Positions 17,698-27,316 are shown, counted from the stretch's first letter. The stretch: DNA of 64,000 nt from Propionibacteriales bacterium (GCA_026392455.1 JAPLCB010000004.1:558001-622000), one strand, 5' to 3'. The notes: generated by a model not told the origin, from the sequence alone. Program-made: numbers and translations.

Positions 17698-18306
17698 CTA
17701 CCGCAGGACGAGCCGGACGGCCGTCTCGATGTGGTCGGCGACGTCCTCGGCCGTCTCGCGACCGGTCACCCAGGAGACCAGGGCCGACAGCCAGACGTCG
17801 CTGATCACCCGGGCGATGGCGACGTCCTCGTCGGAGGGCTGTTCGCCCTCGACGTACGCGTCCCCCTTGATCGAGCGGGTCAGCATCGTTGTCAGCTGCA
17901 TGCCGACGACGTGGATCTCGGTGGCCACCGAGGCGTCCGCGAACATGAATGCCCGGGTCAGCGCTTCGGTGAGGTTCGCGTCGCCCTGCATTCCCCGGGT
18001 CGCACGCCGGAGTACGTAGATCACCCGGTCGGCGGGGGTGTCACCCGGCACTGTCCGGCGACCGACCATCGAGGAGGTGTCGTCGAACTGGCGTGCGAGC
18101 GCCGAGACGAGCAGGTGGATCTTGGAGGGGAAGTAGCGGTACAGGGTGCCCAGGGCGACGTCAGCCTGTTCGGCGACCGCCCGCATCTGCACGGCGTCGA
18201 AGCCGCCCTTGGACGCGAGCGCGATCGTCGCATCGAGAATCCGACGTCGGCGGTCGCGCTGCGCAGCGGACCCGAGGTCTTCGGCAGTCAGCGAGTTCGT
18301 CGTCAT
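17698..18306 (-). CDS. kstR: TetR-family sterol catabolism repressor KstR
   Basis: A 202-residue TetR regulator. The N-terminal part RRRRILDATIALASKGG, then AVQMRAVAEQADVALGTLYRYFPSK with the helix-turn-helix, and the conserved C-terminal IARVISDVWLSALVSWVTGR are close to what is known of M. tuberculosis KstR (Rv3574), which binds 3-oxo-steroid CoA thioesters and releases TNNAACNNGTTNNA operators. Seven such sites occur in this window. ATG 18306 is chosen over an upstream GTG because GGAAGGGGGC precedes it. Divergent from a glycosyltransferase cluster, with an imperfect operator between them (autoregulation plausible). Confidence 0.9.
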   Translation of the reverse strand: MTTNSLTAEDLGSAAQRDRRRRILDATIALASKGGFDAVQMRAVAEQADVALGTLYRYFPSKIHLLVSALARQFDDTSSMVGRRTVPGDTPADRVIYVLRRATRGMQGDANLTEALTRAFMFADASVATEIHVVGMQLTTMLTRSIKGDAYVEGEQPSDEDVAIARVISDVWLSALVSWVTGRETAEDVADHIETAVRLVLR

Positions 18307-18422
18307 GATCTGCCCCCTTCCGCTCGCGATGTGAAGAATTGACGTTCGACCCTGCACAATTGCCCGGAATGAGCGGACCCGACGGTCGACAGTCCAAGGC
18401 TAGCAGCGGGATCGGTCATAAT

Positions 18423-18436
18423 AGAAACACGTTGCA
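18423..18436. promoter_or_regulatory. Imperfect KstR-type operator between kstR and glycosyltransferase
   Basis: AGAAACACGTTGCA matches TNNAACNNGTTNNA except for the first T. It runs directly into CAGTTT (18435-18440), a -10-like hexamer pointing toward the glycosyltransferase gene. It lies 117 bp upstream of kstR and 62 bp upstream of the glycosyltransferase start. Confidence 0.6.
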
Positions 18437-18497
18437 GTTTCGAAACACCGTAGAAATACACCCGGGTCCGCCCGGGTAGATGAGGAAGGGCGGGCCT

Positions 18498-19775
18498 TTG
18501 CGCATCGCACTCGTGTCCTACCGCAGCAAGCCACATTGCGGGGGACAGGGCGTTTACGTCCGCCACCTGAGCCGTGAGCTCACCGCCCTGGGGCACACCG
18601 TCGAGGTGTTCTCCGGCCAGCCGTACCCGGAGCTCGACGAAGGTGTGGCACTGACCAAGGTGCCCAGCCTCGACCTCTACCGCGACCCTGATCCGTTCCG
18701 GATGGTCTGGCCGTGGGAGTTCCGCGACCTCATCGACGCCCAGGAGTTCGCGATCATGTGCACCGCCGGGTTCCCCGAGCCGCGGACCTTCGGCAAGCGC
18801 GTCCTGCGGGCGCTGCGCAGCCGCAAGGACGACTTCGACATCGTCCACGACAACCAGGTGCTGGCCCACGGTGTGATGGACATCGAGAAGGAGCTGGACA
18901 TCCCGGTCCTCACGACCGTTCACCACCCGATCACCTTTGACCGCCGTGTGGACATCGCCGCTGCCCCGCTGCGCAAGAAGCTCAGCCTGCGTCGGTGGTA
19001 CGGCTTCCTGAAGATGCAGGGCGCTGTCGTACGACGGGCCCGCTGGATCCTGCTGCCGTCGGAGTCCTCCAAGGTCGACGCTGCGCACGACTTCGGTGCC
19101 GCCCTGGAGAAGATGCAGGTCATCCCGCTCGGCGTCGACGACTGCTTCGTGCCGCCCACCAAGCCGCGCGTTCCCGGCCGTCTGGTCGCGATGGCGAGCG
19201 CGGACGCCCCGATGAAGGGGATCGCGACGCTGCTGGAGGCATTTGCCAAGCTGCGTACCGAGCGCGACCTCGAGCTGCTGCTGGTCACCAAGCCCACGGC
19301 GGGTGGCCGGACCGAGAAGCTCATCGAGGAGCTCGGGATCGGCGAGCACATCACGTTCGTCAACGGGATCAGCGACACCGAGCTGGTCGAGGTGATGGGG
19401 TCGGCCGAGATCGCTGTCGTCCCGTCCCTGTACGAAGGCTTCTCGCTCCCGACAGCGGAGCTGATGGCCTGCGAGACCCCGTTGGTGGTCAGCCGCACCG
19501 GCGCGATCCCCGAGGTCGTCGGACCTGACGGTCTCTGTGCCGAGCTGGTGGCTCCCGGCGACGTCGGCGAGCTCGCCAACACCCTCGCTGCGCTGCTGGA
19601 CGACCCCAAGCGCCGCGAGCGCCTCGGCAAGGCCGGCCGGGTCCGCGCCCAGGAGCTGTTCAGCTGGACCGCTGTCGCCAAGAAGACGGCGGCAGCGTAC
19701 GAGCACGTCCTCGCCGACTACGCAGCGAACCCGACCAGCACGCACAAGCGCGTCAAGAAGATCAAGAACAAGTAG
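18498..19775 (+). CDS. Glycosyltransferase family 4
   Basis: A GT-B fold retaining glycosyltransferase of about 425 residues. The N-terminal acceptor domain opens with RIALVSYRSKPHCGGQGVYVRHL, quoted by the GGQGVY loop typical of GT4, and the C-terminal donor domain has VPSLYEGFSLPTAELMACETP, whose EGFSLP...E is the nucleotide-sugar-binding E-x7-E motif. TTG 18498 is preferred because AGGAAGG precedes it and the conserved N-terminus starts there; ATG 18480 is the alternative. The gene leads a run with a methyltransferase and an alpha-toroid protein. M. tuberculosis Rv0225/Rv0224c is a similar GT/methyltransferase pair. Product unknown. Confidence 0.82.
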   Translation: MRIALVSYRSKPHCGGQGVYVRHLSRELTALGHTVEVFSGQPYPELDEGVALTKVPSLDLYRDPDPFRMVWPWEFRDLIDAQEFAIMCTAGFPEPRTFGKRVLRALRSRKDDFDIVHDNQVLAHGVMDIEKELDIPVLTTVHHPITFDRRVDIAAAPLRKKLSLRRWYGFLKMQGAVVRRARWILLPSESSKVDAAHDFGAALEKMQVIPLGVDDCFVPPTKPRVPGRLVAMASADAPMKGIATLLEAFAKLRTERDLELLLVTKPTAGGRTEKLIEELGIGEHITFVNGISDTELVEVMGSAEIAVVPSLYEGFSLPTAELMACETPLVVSRTGAIPEVVGPDGLCAELVAPGDVGELANTLAALLDDPKRRERLGKAGRVRAQELFSWTAVAKKTAAAYEHVLADYAANPTSTHKRVKKIKNK

Positions 19776-19787
19776 AGGGATCTGCCG

Positions 19788-20540
19788 ATGTTGACTGTTG
19801 ACTTCGACCGACTTGGCCTCCGCCCCGGAGACCGGGTCATCGACATGGGGTGTGGTGCCGGTCGTCACGCCTTCGAGATGTACCGCCTCGGTGCCGACGT
19901 CGTCGCGTTCGACCAGGACGCCGACGAGCTGGCCGGCGTGCTGGAGCTGTTCGGCGCGATGAAGGAGGCCGGCGAGGTCCCGTTCGGCGCGGCCGCCGAC
20001 ATCAAGGAGGGCACCGCGCTGGCGCTACCGTTCGCCGACGGTGAGTTCGACCGGGTCGTGTGCTCCGAGGTCCTCGAGCACATCTGGGACGACGTCACCG
20101 CGATCAAGGAGCTGATCCGGGTGCTGCGTCCCGGCGGCACGATGGCCATCACGGTGCCGCGCTGGTTGCCCGAGGTCATCAACTGGCGGCTCTCGCCCGA
20201 CTACCACAACGCCGAAGGTGGTCACATCCGGATCTACACCGACCACGAGCTGGTCGACAAGGTCACCAAGGGCGGTCGCCCGAACGACGGCACCCCGGGC
20301 GATGCGATGGTCTTCACCGGGAAGGACCACGCCCACGGCCTGCACGCGCCGTACTGGTGGATCAAGTCCGCGGTCGGTCTCGAGAACAACGACAACCCGT
20401 TGGTGAAGGCGTACCACCAGGTGCTCGTCTGGGACATCATGAAGACGCCCCGCTACTCCGCCGTCACCCGGCTGGCCGAGAAGGCGCTCAACCCGTTCAT
20501 CGGCAAGAGCATGGTGCTGTACTTCCGGAAGCCCGAGTGA
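19788..20540 (+). CDS. Class I SAM-dependent methyltransferase
   Basis: A 250-residue Rossmann methyltransferase. SAM motif I is VIDMGCGAGRHAFEMYRLGA with the acidic loop AFDQDADEL; motif II/post-II VVCSEVLEHIWDD and VLRPGGTMAITVP follow. It resembles the Methyltransf_11 type that modifies small molecules or lipids. Starts 12 bp after the glycosyltransferase and overlaps the next gene by 4 bp, so it belongs to that operon. The methyl acceptor cannot be read from sequence. Confidence 0.82.
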   Translation: MLTVDFDRLGLRPGDRVIDMGCGAGRHAFEMYRLGADVVAFDQDADELAGVLELFGAMKEAGEVPFGAAADIKEGTALALPFADGEFDRVVCSEVLEHIWDDVTAIKELIRVLRPGGTMAITVPRWLPEVINWRLSPDYHNAEGGHIRIYTDHELVDKVTKGGRPNDGTPGDAMVFTGKDHAHGLHAPYWWIKSAVGLENNDNPLVKAYHQVLVWDIMKTPRYSAVTRLAEKALNPFIGKSMVLYFRKPE

Positions 20541-21676
20541 CGTTGAGCCCGGCTCGTACCTGGCAGATCCCTGCCGTCGAGGGTGTCCTGACGTCCCAGC
20601 AGGTTGCTGACACCGCGGCGTCCATCGCCGCGATGCAGGAGCCCAGCGGAGCCGTGCCCTGGACGCCGACCGAGAAGACCGACGTCTGGAACCACGTCGA
20701 GGGCGCGATGGCGATGCTTGTCGGCGGCGAGATCGAGGCCGCCGAGCGTGCCTACGAGTGGTGTGCCCGCAACCAACGTTCCGACGGCTCCTGGCCGATG
20801 GAGATCGTCGTCGGCGAGATCAAGGACGCGTCGGGCGAGACGAACATGTCGGCGTACCTGGCCGTGGGGGTCTGGCACCACTGGTTGCTGCGTCAGGACC
20901 GCTCCTTCGTCAACCGGATGTGGCCGGTGGTCCGCAAGGGCCTCGACTTCGTCGTCGGCCTCCAGCTGGAGTTCGGCGGGATCGCCTGGTCCCAGGAGTG
21001 GGACACCCGGCCCGACGGGAGCTGGGGCCCGACCAAGGTCAACGAGCAGGCGCTGCTGGCCGGTTCGTCGAGCATCTACCAGGCGCTCCGCGCCGGGGTG
21101 GCGCTGGCCGAGCTGGTCGGTGACCCGCAGGTCGACTGGGAGCTCGCGGGCGGCCGCCTGGGGCACGCGCTGCGTCGGCACCGCGACCTGTTCCTCGACA
21201 AGTCCGAGTTCTCGATGGACTGGTACTACCCGGTCCTCGGCGGCGCGGTCCGCGGCAACGCGGCGGTCGAGCTGCTGGAGAGCAAGTGGGACACCTTCGT
21301 GATCCCTGGGCTCGGCATCAAGTGCGTGGAGCAGAACCCGTGGGTGACGGGTGCGGAGACCTGCGAGCTGGTGATGTCCCTGGACGCCATCGGCGACCAC
21401 GAGCGCGCGCTCGAGCAGTTCGTCGCCATGCAGCACCTCCGGGAGGACGACGGTCGGTACTGGACCGGCTGGGTGTGGCCCGACCAGGTCAACTGGCCCC
21501 ACGAGCACACCACCTACACGGCTGCTGCCGTGGTGCTGGCCGCCGACGAGCTGTCCCGCACCACTCCCGGTTCGGGGATCATGCGCGGCGACACGTTGGC
21601 ACCGCACTTCGCCGAGGTCGCTCTCGAGTGCGGCTGCGTCGACCGGTCAGCTGACCGCAGCTCGGTCCCGGGCTAG
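20537..21676 (+). CDS. Alpha/alpha-toroid protein (prenyltransferase/squalene-cyclase-like fold), function unknown
   Basis: A 379-residue protein with at least three QW-like repeats (QRSDGSW, QLEFGGIAW, QHLREDDGRYW; also MQEPSGAVPW), the signature of terpene-cyclase and prenyltransferase beta-subunit toroids. The DXDD or DCTAE acid motifs of squalene-hopene cyclases are not seen, so cyclase activity is doubtful; related proteins are usually annotated only as 'prenyltransferase'. GTG 20537 overlaps the methyltransferase stop (GTGA). The stop codon abuts the stop of the convergent next gene inside GGCTAGCTAGCC. It probably acts on the same product as the GT4 and methyltransferase. Confidence 0.7.
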   Translation: MTLSPARTWQIPAVEGVLTSQQVADTAASIAAMQEPSGAVPWTPTEKTDVWNHVEGAMAMLVGGEIEAAERAYEWCARNQRSDGSWPMEIVVGEIKDASGETNMSAYLAVGVWHHWLLRQDRSFVNRMWPVVRKGLDFVVGLQLEFGGIAWSQEWDTRPDGSWGPTKVNEQALLAGSSSIYQALRAGVALAELVGDPQVDWELAGGRLGHALRRHRDLFLDKSEFSMDWYYPVLGGAVRGNAAVELLESKWDTFVIPGLGIKCVEQNPWVTGAETCELVMSLDAIGDHERALEQFVAMQHLREDDGRYWTGWVWPDQVNWPHEHTTYTAAAVVLAADELSRTTPGSGIMRGDTLAPHFAEVALECGCVDRSADRSSVPG

Positions 21677-22345
<669 letters not shown>

Positions 22346-22385
22346 TCCGGGGCAGTGGTTGATCAGGCCCAGCCGTGGCAGAATG

Positions 22386-22399
22386 TGGAACACGTTCTA
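22386..22399 (+). promoter_or_regulatory. KstR-type operator/promoter of fadE34
   Basis: TGGAACACGTTCTA is a full match to TNNAACNNGTTNNA. Its last two bases open TAGTTT (22398-22403), a likely -10 for fadE34, giving an expected start of transcription near 22410 and a short leader containing AGGAGAAGG before the ATG at 22428. Confidence 0.85.
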
Positions 22400-22427
22400 G
22401 TTTGACCCAGTACAGCCAGGAGAAGGC

Positions 22428-24506
22428 ATGCCCATCGGTATCAGTGACGACCACGCCGAGCTCGCGTCGACGGTCCGCAAGTGGGCCGAGAGCCAGGGGT
22501 CGGTAGCCGCCGTTCGTGCTGCCGAGACCGACCCCACCGCCTTGGCGCCGTGGGCCACGCTCCCGGCCGAGATGGGTCTGTCCGCGATCGCGCTTCCGGA
22601 GACGGTCGGTGGTGGGGGCGGGACGCTGCTCGACCAGGCCGTCGCTGTCGAGGCGGCCGGCTACGCGCTGGTTCCGGGACCGTTCCTCACCACGGTCGCC
22701 GCCGGCCTGATGTACGACGACGAGGACCTGCGCGCCGGCATCGCCGAAGGCCGGATCACGGTCGGGCTGGGGCTCGACCCGCGTGCTGTCCTGGACGCGA
22801 CCAGCACGACCCACGTCTCGGTACCGACCGCCACCGGGCACGTCCTGGTCGCGACCGACCTGGTCGAGATTCGGTCCGGCGAGTCCGTGGACCTCACCCG
22901 GAGCGTCGGCGAGGTCGTCCTGGACGGCGTCGACACCTCCGGGCTGCCGACCAACGCCACGCCCGGCGCACCGATCGAGCTGATCGTGCTGGCCGCCGCC
23001 GAGGCGTCCGGGATCGCCCGTTGGTGCCTGGACACCGCCGTCGAGTACGCGAAGGTCCGTGAGCAGTTCGGCAAGAAGATCGGCGCCTTCCAGGCGGTGA
23101 AGCACCTGTGCGCCGAGATGCTCGAGACCAGCGAGAGCGTGACCGCCGCGGCCTGGGACGCCGCTGAGGCGGCTGAGGCAGCGACGGCAGCGCCGGAGCA
23201 GGCCAGGTTCGCGGCCGGCGTCGCAGCCACGATCTGCTTCGACGGAGCGGTCGAGGTCGCCAAGGCCTGCATCCAGGTTCTCGGGGGCATCGGGTTCACG
23301 TTCGAGCACGACTCCCACCTGTACCTGCGTCGGGCGATCGCGCTGCGCGCGTTCATCGGCGCGACCGGCGCCTTCGCCGTCGACCTCGGCGAGTGCGCCC
23401 GCACCGGGGTCCGTCGCTCGGGTGAGATCGACTTCGGCGGCGCCGACGAGCAGTTCCGGGACGCCGCCCGTACCGAGGCCCAGCGGATCGGGTCCCTGCC
23501 CGAGGCCGACCAACGAGCCGCCCTCGCCGAGTCGGGCTTCCTGACCCCGCACTGGCCGGCCCCGTACGGCCTCGGCGCGGCGGCGGTCCAGCAGCTGGTG
23601 ATCGACCAGGAGCTCGAGCACGCCGGCGTCGAACGCCCCGACCTGGTGATCGGTGCCTGGGCGGCGCCGACGATCCTGGACGGCGGCACCCAGGAGCAGC
23701 AGGACCGCTGGGTCCGGCCCACCCTGACCGGGGAGATCACCTGGTGCCAGCTGTTCAGCGAGCCGGGCGCCGGCTCCGACCTCGCCTCGTTGCGGATGAA
23801 GGCCGAGCGGACCGACGGCGGCTGGCTGCTGACCGGTCAGAAGGTGTGGAACTCGATCGCCGAGCGCGCCGACTGGGGCGTCTGCCTCGCCCGGACCGAT
23901 GCCGAGGCCAAGCCGCACGCCGGGATCACCTACTTCGTGGTCGACATGAAGAGCGCCGGGATCGACGTGCGCCCGCTGCGCGAGCTCACCGGCGAGGCAC
24001 TCTTCAACGAGGTGTTCTTCGACAACGTGTTCGTCCCCGACGACTGCGTGGTCGGCGAGATCAACGCCGGCTGGCGGTTGGCGGTGACGACCCTGGCCAA
24101 CGAGCGGGTCGCGATGGCCGGGTCGAAGCTCGGCGACAGCGTCGAGCTGGCGATCGACCTGCTCGACGAGATCCGTCTGCCGAGCGCTGGCGAGGCCGTG
24201 GGCCGTGCGATCGCACTGGCCCAGGTCGTGAAGCTGCTCGGCATGCGTTCGACGCTGCGCTCGATCGCCGGGCAGGGGCCGGGGGCCGAGTCCAGCGTCG
24301 CCAAGCTCGTGGGCGTTCGTAGCCGCCAGGACTCCGCCGAGCTGGCGATGGAGCTGCTCGGAGCGGAGATGTTCACGAAGTCAGAACGGGCGATGGCCGC
24401 CAACGACCTGTTCCTGCGCAACCGCTGCTTGAGCATCGCGGGCGGAACGACCCAGATCCTGCGCAACGTCGCCGGCGAGCGGATCCTGGGTCTCCCGCGG
24501 GGTTAG
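22428..24506 (+). CDS. fadE34: Two-domain acyl-CoA dehydrogenase FadE34 (ChsE3-like)
   Basis: A 692-residue protein made of two acyl-CoA dehydrogenase halves (about 1-325 and 326-692). The first half ends with the FadE-type segment QVLGGIGFTFEHDSHLYLRRA; the second contains the flavin-binding CQLFSEPGAGSDLASL and the terminal LSIAGGTTQILRNVAGERILGLPRG, whose GGTTQI..N is the C-terminal FAD contact. In mycobacteria FadE34 (711 residues) dehydrogenates C24 steroid-CoA thioesters during side-chain removal and lies next to kstR. Strong ribosome binding site AGGAGAAGG and a KstR operator precede it. Confidence 0.88.
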   Translation: MPIGISDDHAELASTVRKWAESQGSVAAVRAAETDPTALAPWATLPAEMGLSAIALPETVGGGGGTLLDQAVAVEAAGYALVPGPFLTTVAAGLMYDDEDLRAGIAEGRITVGLGLDPRAVLDATSTTHVSVPTATGHVLVATDLVEIRSGESVDLTRSVGEVVLDGVDTSGLPTNATPGAPIELIVLAAAEASGIARWCLDTAVEYAKVREQFGKKIGAFQAVKHLCAEMLETSESVTAAAWDAAEAAEAATAAPEQARFAAGVAATICFDGAVEVAKACIQVLGGIGFTFEHDSHLYLRRAIALRAFIGATGAFAVDLGECARTGVRRSGEIDFGGADEQFRDAARTEAQRIGSLPEADQRAALAESGFLTPHWPAPYGLGAAAVQQLVIDQELEHAGVERPDLVIGAWAAPTILDGGTQEQQDRWVRPTLTGEITWCQLFSEPGAGSDLASLRMKAERTDGGWLLTGQKVWNSIAERADWGVCLARTDAEAKPHAGITYFVVDMKSAGIDVRPLRELTGEALFNEVFFDNVFVPDDCVVGEINAGWRLAVTTLANERVAMAGSKLGDSVELAIDLLDEIRLPSAGEAVGRAIALAQVVKLLGMRSTLRSIAGQGPGAESSVAKLVGVRSRQDSAELAMELLGAEMFTKSERAMAANDLFLRNRCLSIAGGTTQILRNVAGERILGLPRG

Positions 24507-24531
24507 GGGCCCCGGGTCAACGAGCGTCGGC

Positions 24532-25776
24532 TCAGACGGAGACCGTCGGCTGCTCGCTGGTGGCCACCCGCCGGTTCGCGCGGTGCCACTCCAGCCACCG
24601 CTCGACAGCGCGCATCACCTGCTGGCTGCGGATCGAGGAGAAGACCTCGAACGCGTGCTGGGTGCCGGGGAGCTCCAGGTAGGTGGTCACACCGGTACTG
24701 GCCGCGCGCAGCTTCGCGACGAAGGCACGTGCCTGCTTGACCGACACCAGACCGTCGTTCTCCCCGTGCAGCACGAAGAAGTCGGGGGAGTCGGCGTCGA
24801 CGTGGGTGATCGGGGAGGCCAGCTCGAACGCCGCCATGTCGGTGCGGGGGTCCTTCTTGAACACGCGCGGTGCCAGGAAGGTGTCGCGCATCGCGATCGC
24901 GGCCTTCTCGCCGGTCACCCCGCCCATGTCGTAGACGCCGTAGAACGGGACGCAGGCAGCCACCCGGGTGTCGACCTCCTCGAAGCCGGGCTGGTACTCC
25001 CGGATCCCGGGTGTGAGCGCCGCCAGTGACGAGAGGTGGCCGCCAGCGGATCCGCCGGTCAGGACGACGTACGACGGATCGCCGCCGTAGGCGGCAATGT
25101 TCTCCTTCACCCAGGCGATCGAGCGCTTGACGTCAATGATCTGGGCCGGGAACGGGTTCTTCGGGGCCAGTCGGTAGTTGACCGCGACGCAGACCCAGCC
25201 GCGGGCGGCCATCCGGTTCATCAGCAGCAGACCTTGCTGGGACTTGTCGCCGATCGTCCACCCACCGCCGTGCACCTGGATGAGTACCGGAGCGTTGCTG
25301 AGGTCGACCCCCTCCGGCCGGTAGATGTCCAACCGACCGCGGCTGCCGCCATCGCGGTAGTTGATGTCGCGGATCACCTCGACCCCCGGCTTCATCATCG
25401 TGAACGGCCGGGCCAGCTCTCGGATCGGGGTCTTCAGATCGGCGTCGACCGGACGGTCGGGGATCGCGTCCAGGTAGTCACTGCCGAGCGATTCGACGAG
25501 GGCGGCCTCGGCCAGGGCGCCCGATCCCGAGGCCCCCTTGACCAGGTAGGCGAGTGCGGCGGCTGAGGCACCGGCCAGCAGGAGACTGCTGCGCGAAGCC
25601 TTTCCCCGCAGGACGGCCTGCGTGGTGTCGAGCGCGGTCAGGGCGAGCAGCTGGGGGGCGAGCTCGGTCGTCGGCCAGCCGACGGCAAACCCGAGGGGGC
25701 TGCCCTTGCCTGACACCGGTCGCACGGCGTTGGCGGCGAGAAGGGCGGTCACGATCCGACGGCGGAGAAATCCCAT
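24532..25776 (-). CDS. Alpha/beta hydrolase, hormone-sensitive-lipase family (LipC-like esterase)
   Basis: About 414 residues. The catalytic domain (from residue about 140) carries the oxyanion motif HGGGW (169-173), nucleophile GGSAGG with Ser243, and late HGENDG and GTQHAF supplying Asp and His, the pattern of family IV esterases. The N-terminal 130 residues contain a hydrophobic stretch (about 65-80) that may associate with membrane. The ATG at 25776 is supported by TACCCT 7 nt upstream; the longer frame would run through repeat DNA. Together with the next gene it mirrors the lipC (Rv0220)-Rv0221 pair of M. tuberculosis. Substrate likely an acyl ester or steryl ester (inference). Confidence 0.8.
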   Translation of the reverse strand: MGFLRRRIVTALLAANAVRPVSGKGSPLGFAVGWPTTELAPQLLALTALDTTQAVLRGKASRSSLLLAGASAAALAYLVKGASGSGALAEAALVESLGSDYLDAIPDRPVDADLKTPIRELARPFTMMKPGVEVIRDINYRDGGSRGRLDIYRPEGVDLSNAPVLIQVHGGGWTIGDKSQQGLLLMNRMAARGWVCVAVNYRLAPKNPFPAQIIDVKRSIAWVKENIAAYGGDPSYVVLTGGSAGGHLSSLAALTPGIREYQPGFEEVDTRVAACVPFYGVYDMGGVTGEKAAIAMRDTFLAPRVFKKDPRTDMAAFELASPITHVDADSPDFFVLHGENDGLVSVKQARAFVAKLRAASTGVTTYLELPGTQHAFEVFSSIRSQQVMRAVERWLEWHRANRRVATSEQPTVSV

Positions 25777-25783
25777 GACGCCG

Positions 25784-25789
25784 AGGGTA
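25784..25789 (-). promoter_or_regulatory. Leaderless -10 of the LipC-like esterase gene
   Basis: TACCCT on the minus strand ends 7 nt before the ATG at 25776, supporting that start. Confidence 0.5.
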
Positions 25790-25791
25790 CC

Positions 25792-25844
25792 GGGACATCT
25801 CGGCCCGGTCGGTGCTGTTCGGTGGGACATCTCAGCCCGGTCGA
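25792..25844. repeat. Two copies of a dispersed 21-bp element
   Basis: GGGACATCTCGGCCCGGTCG at 25792 and GGGACATCTCAGCCCGGTCG at 25824 are direct repeats 32 bp apart in the gap between the esterase and the wax ester synthase gene. Three more copies occur at 56347-56429. Confidence 0.75.
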
Positions 25845-25869
25845 CGAACCAGGGTGGTTTTGCGAGAAT

Positions 25870-25883
25870 GAGAACAGGTTTCA
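25870..25883 (+). promoter_or_regulatory. KstR-type operator upstream of wax ester synthase gene
   Basis: GAGAACAGGTTTCA matches TNNAACNNGTTNNA except for the first T. It leads into CAGTTT (25882-25887). A second hexamer, TAGGAT (25892-25897), ends 6 nt before the ATG at 25904 and would give a leaderless transcript. Confidence 0.7.
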
Positions 25884-25891
25884 GTTTCGAA

Positions 25892-25897
25892 TAGGAT
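25892..25897 (+). promoter_or_regulatory. Leaderless -10 of the WS/DGAT gene
   Basis: TAGGAT ends 6 nt before the ATG at 25904 and lies just downstream of the KstR-type site. Confidence 0.55.
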
Positions 25898-25903
25898 GTC
25901 CCC

Positions 25904-27301
25904 ATGGACCGTCTTAGTGGACTCGACGCCAGCTTCCTCTACCTGGAGAGCTCGGCCCAGCTGATGCACGTCTGCGGCATCCTCCAGCTGGACCCGTCGA
26001 CCATCCCGGCCGACTACTCCTTCGGCGCCTTCAAGGCGGACCTGGAGGCCCGGATCTCGACGATCCCGGACTTCCGGCGCAAGCTGAAGGAGGTGCCGCT
26101 CGAGATCGACCACCCGGTCTGGGTCGACGACCGCGACTTCGACATCAACCGGCACGTGCACCGGCTCGCGGTGCCGTCACCCGGAGGCCCGGCCGAGCTC
26201 TCCAAGCTCTGCGGGCACATGGCCGGGATCCCGCTGGACCGGTCGCGGCCGCTGTGGGAGATGTGGGTGATCGAGGGGCTCGACAACGGCAACATCGCGA
26301 TCTTCACCAAGATGCACCACGCGACCGTCGACGGGATCTCCGGCTCCAACCTGATCTCGTTCCTGTGCAGCCTCGAGCCGGGTGCTCCGCTGCTCGACCT
26401 GGCCCCGCTGGGTGACCACTACGGTGACGCTCCCAGCGACTGGGAGCTGTTCGGCCGCGGACTGCTCAACAACCTGGGCAAGCCGCTGCACCTCGCGAAG
26501 CTGGTGGCTCCGACGACCTCGGTGATCACCAAGACGATCCAACGGGCCCGTCAGGGCACCGCGATGGCGGCACCCTTGACCGCGCCGCGGACGTCGTTCA
26601 ACGGCAACATCACCGGGAAGCGCTCCGTCGGTTACGCCGACATCTCGTTGGACAAGATCAAGGAGATCCGGCACGCGGTGGAGGGCGCCACCGTGAACGA
26701 CGTCGTCCTGGCGATCAGCGGTGGTGCCCTGCGCCGCTACCTCGAGGAACGCGGCGAGCTCCCGGAGACGTCCTTGCTCGCGAGCGTGCCGGTGTCGGTG
26801 CACGAGACGTCGACCAAGTCGACCGGGACCAACAAGGTCTCCTCGATGTTCACCCGGCTCGGTACCGACGTTGCCGACCCGGTCCAGCGCCTGAAGCAGC
26901 TGGCCGAGGCCAACGCGCACGCGAAGGAGCACCACAAGGCGATCCCGGCCGACACCTTGCAGGACTGGGCCGAGTTCGCTGCGCCTCGCACCTTCGGCCT
27001 GGCCGTGCGTGCGGTGGCCAAGCTGAAGCTCGCTGAGAAGGGTCCGGTGATCCACAACCTGGTGATCTCCAACGTGCCGGGTCCGCCGGTGCCGCTGTAC
27101 TTCATGGGCGCCAAGATCACCGGGTTCTACCCGCTCGGGCCGGTCTTCCACGGCGCTGGCTTGAACGTGACGGTGATGAGCAGCAACGGCCAGATGCACG
27201 TCGGCCTGATTGCGTGCCGCGAGGCGATGCCGCAGATCGCGGACCTCGCCGCGCACTTCCCCGAGGAGCTCGACGCTCTCTACGCCGCCGTCATCGGGTG
27301 A
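25904..27301 (+). CDS. Wax ester synthase/diacylglycerol acyltransferase (WS/DGAT)
   Basis: A 465-residue WS/DGAT, which transfers acyl groups from acyl-CoA to fatty alcohols or diacylglycerol to make storage lipid. The N-terminus MDRLSGLDASFLYLE and the catalytic HHATVDG (residues 138-144, HHxxxDG) are diagnostic; the second-domain segment VPVSVH and NVPGPPVPLYFMGA are also family features. Length is normal. A KstR-type operator lies directly upstream, so storage-lipid formation appears tied to sterol catabolism. Divergent from the LipC-like esterase, an arrangement of lipid synthesis and hydrolysis side by side. Confidence 0.9.
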   Translation: MDRLSGLDASFLYLESSAQLMHVCGILQLDPSTIPADYSFGAFKADLEARISTIPDFRRKLKEVPLEIDHPVWVDDRDFDINRHVHRLAVPSPGGPAELSKLCGHMAGIPLDRSRPLWEMWVIEGLDNGNIAIFTKMHHATVDGISGSNLISFLCSLEPGAPLLDLAPLGDHYGDAPSDWELFGRGLLNNLGKPLHLAKLVAPTTSVITKTIQRARQGTAMAAPLTAPRTSFNGNITGKRSVGYADISLDKIKEIRHAVEGATVNDVVLAISGGALRRYLEERGELPETSLLASVPVSVHETSTKSTGTNKVSSMFTRLGTDVADPVQRLKQLAEANAHAKEHHKAIPADTLQDWAEFAAPRTFGLAVRAVAKLKLAEKGPVIHNLVISNVPGPPVPLYFMGAKITGFYPLGPVFHGAGLNVTVMSSNGQMHVGLIACREAMPQIADLAAHFPEELDALYAAVIG

Positions 27302-27316
27302 CCGGAGCCCGGTCGG

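Noticed and set aside
18330-18350. Second KstR site close to the kstR start (TCGAACGTCAAT on the minus strand)
   Set aside because: Only the left half-site matches; the GTT half is missing.
18461-18476. CCCGGG-TCCG-CCCGGG inverted repeat before the glycosyltransferase
   Set aside because: Only 6-bp arms of G+C in high-GC DNA; could be chance, and no function can be tied to it.
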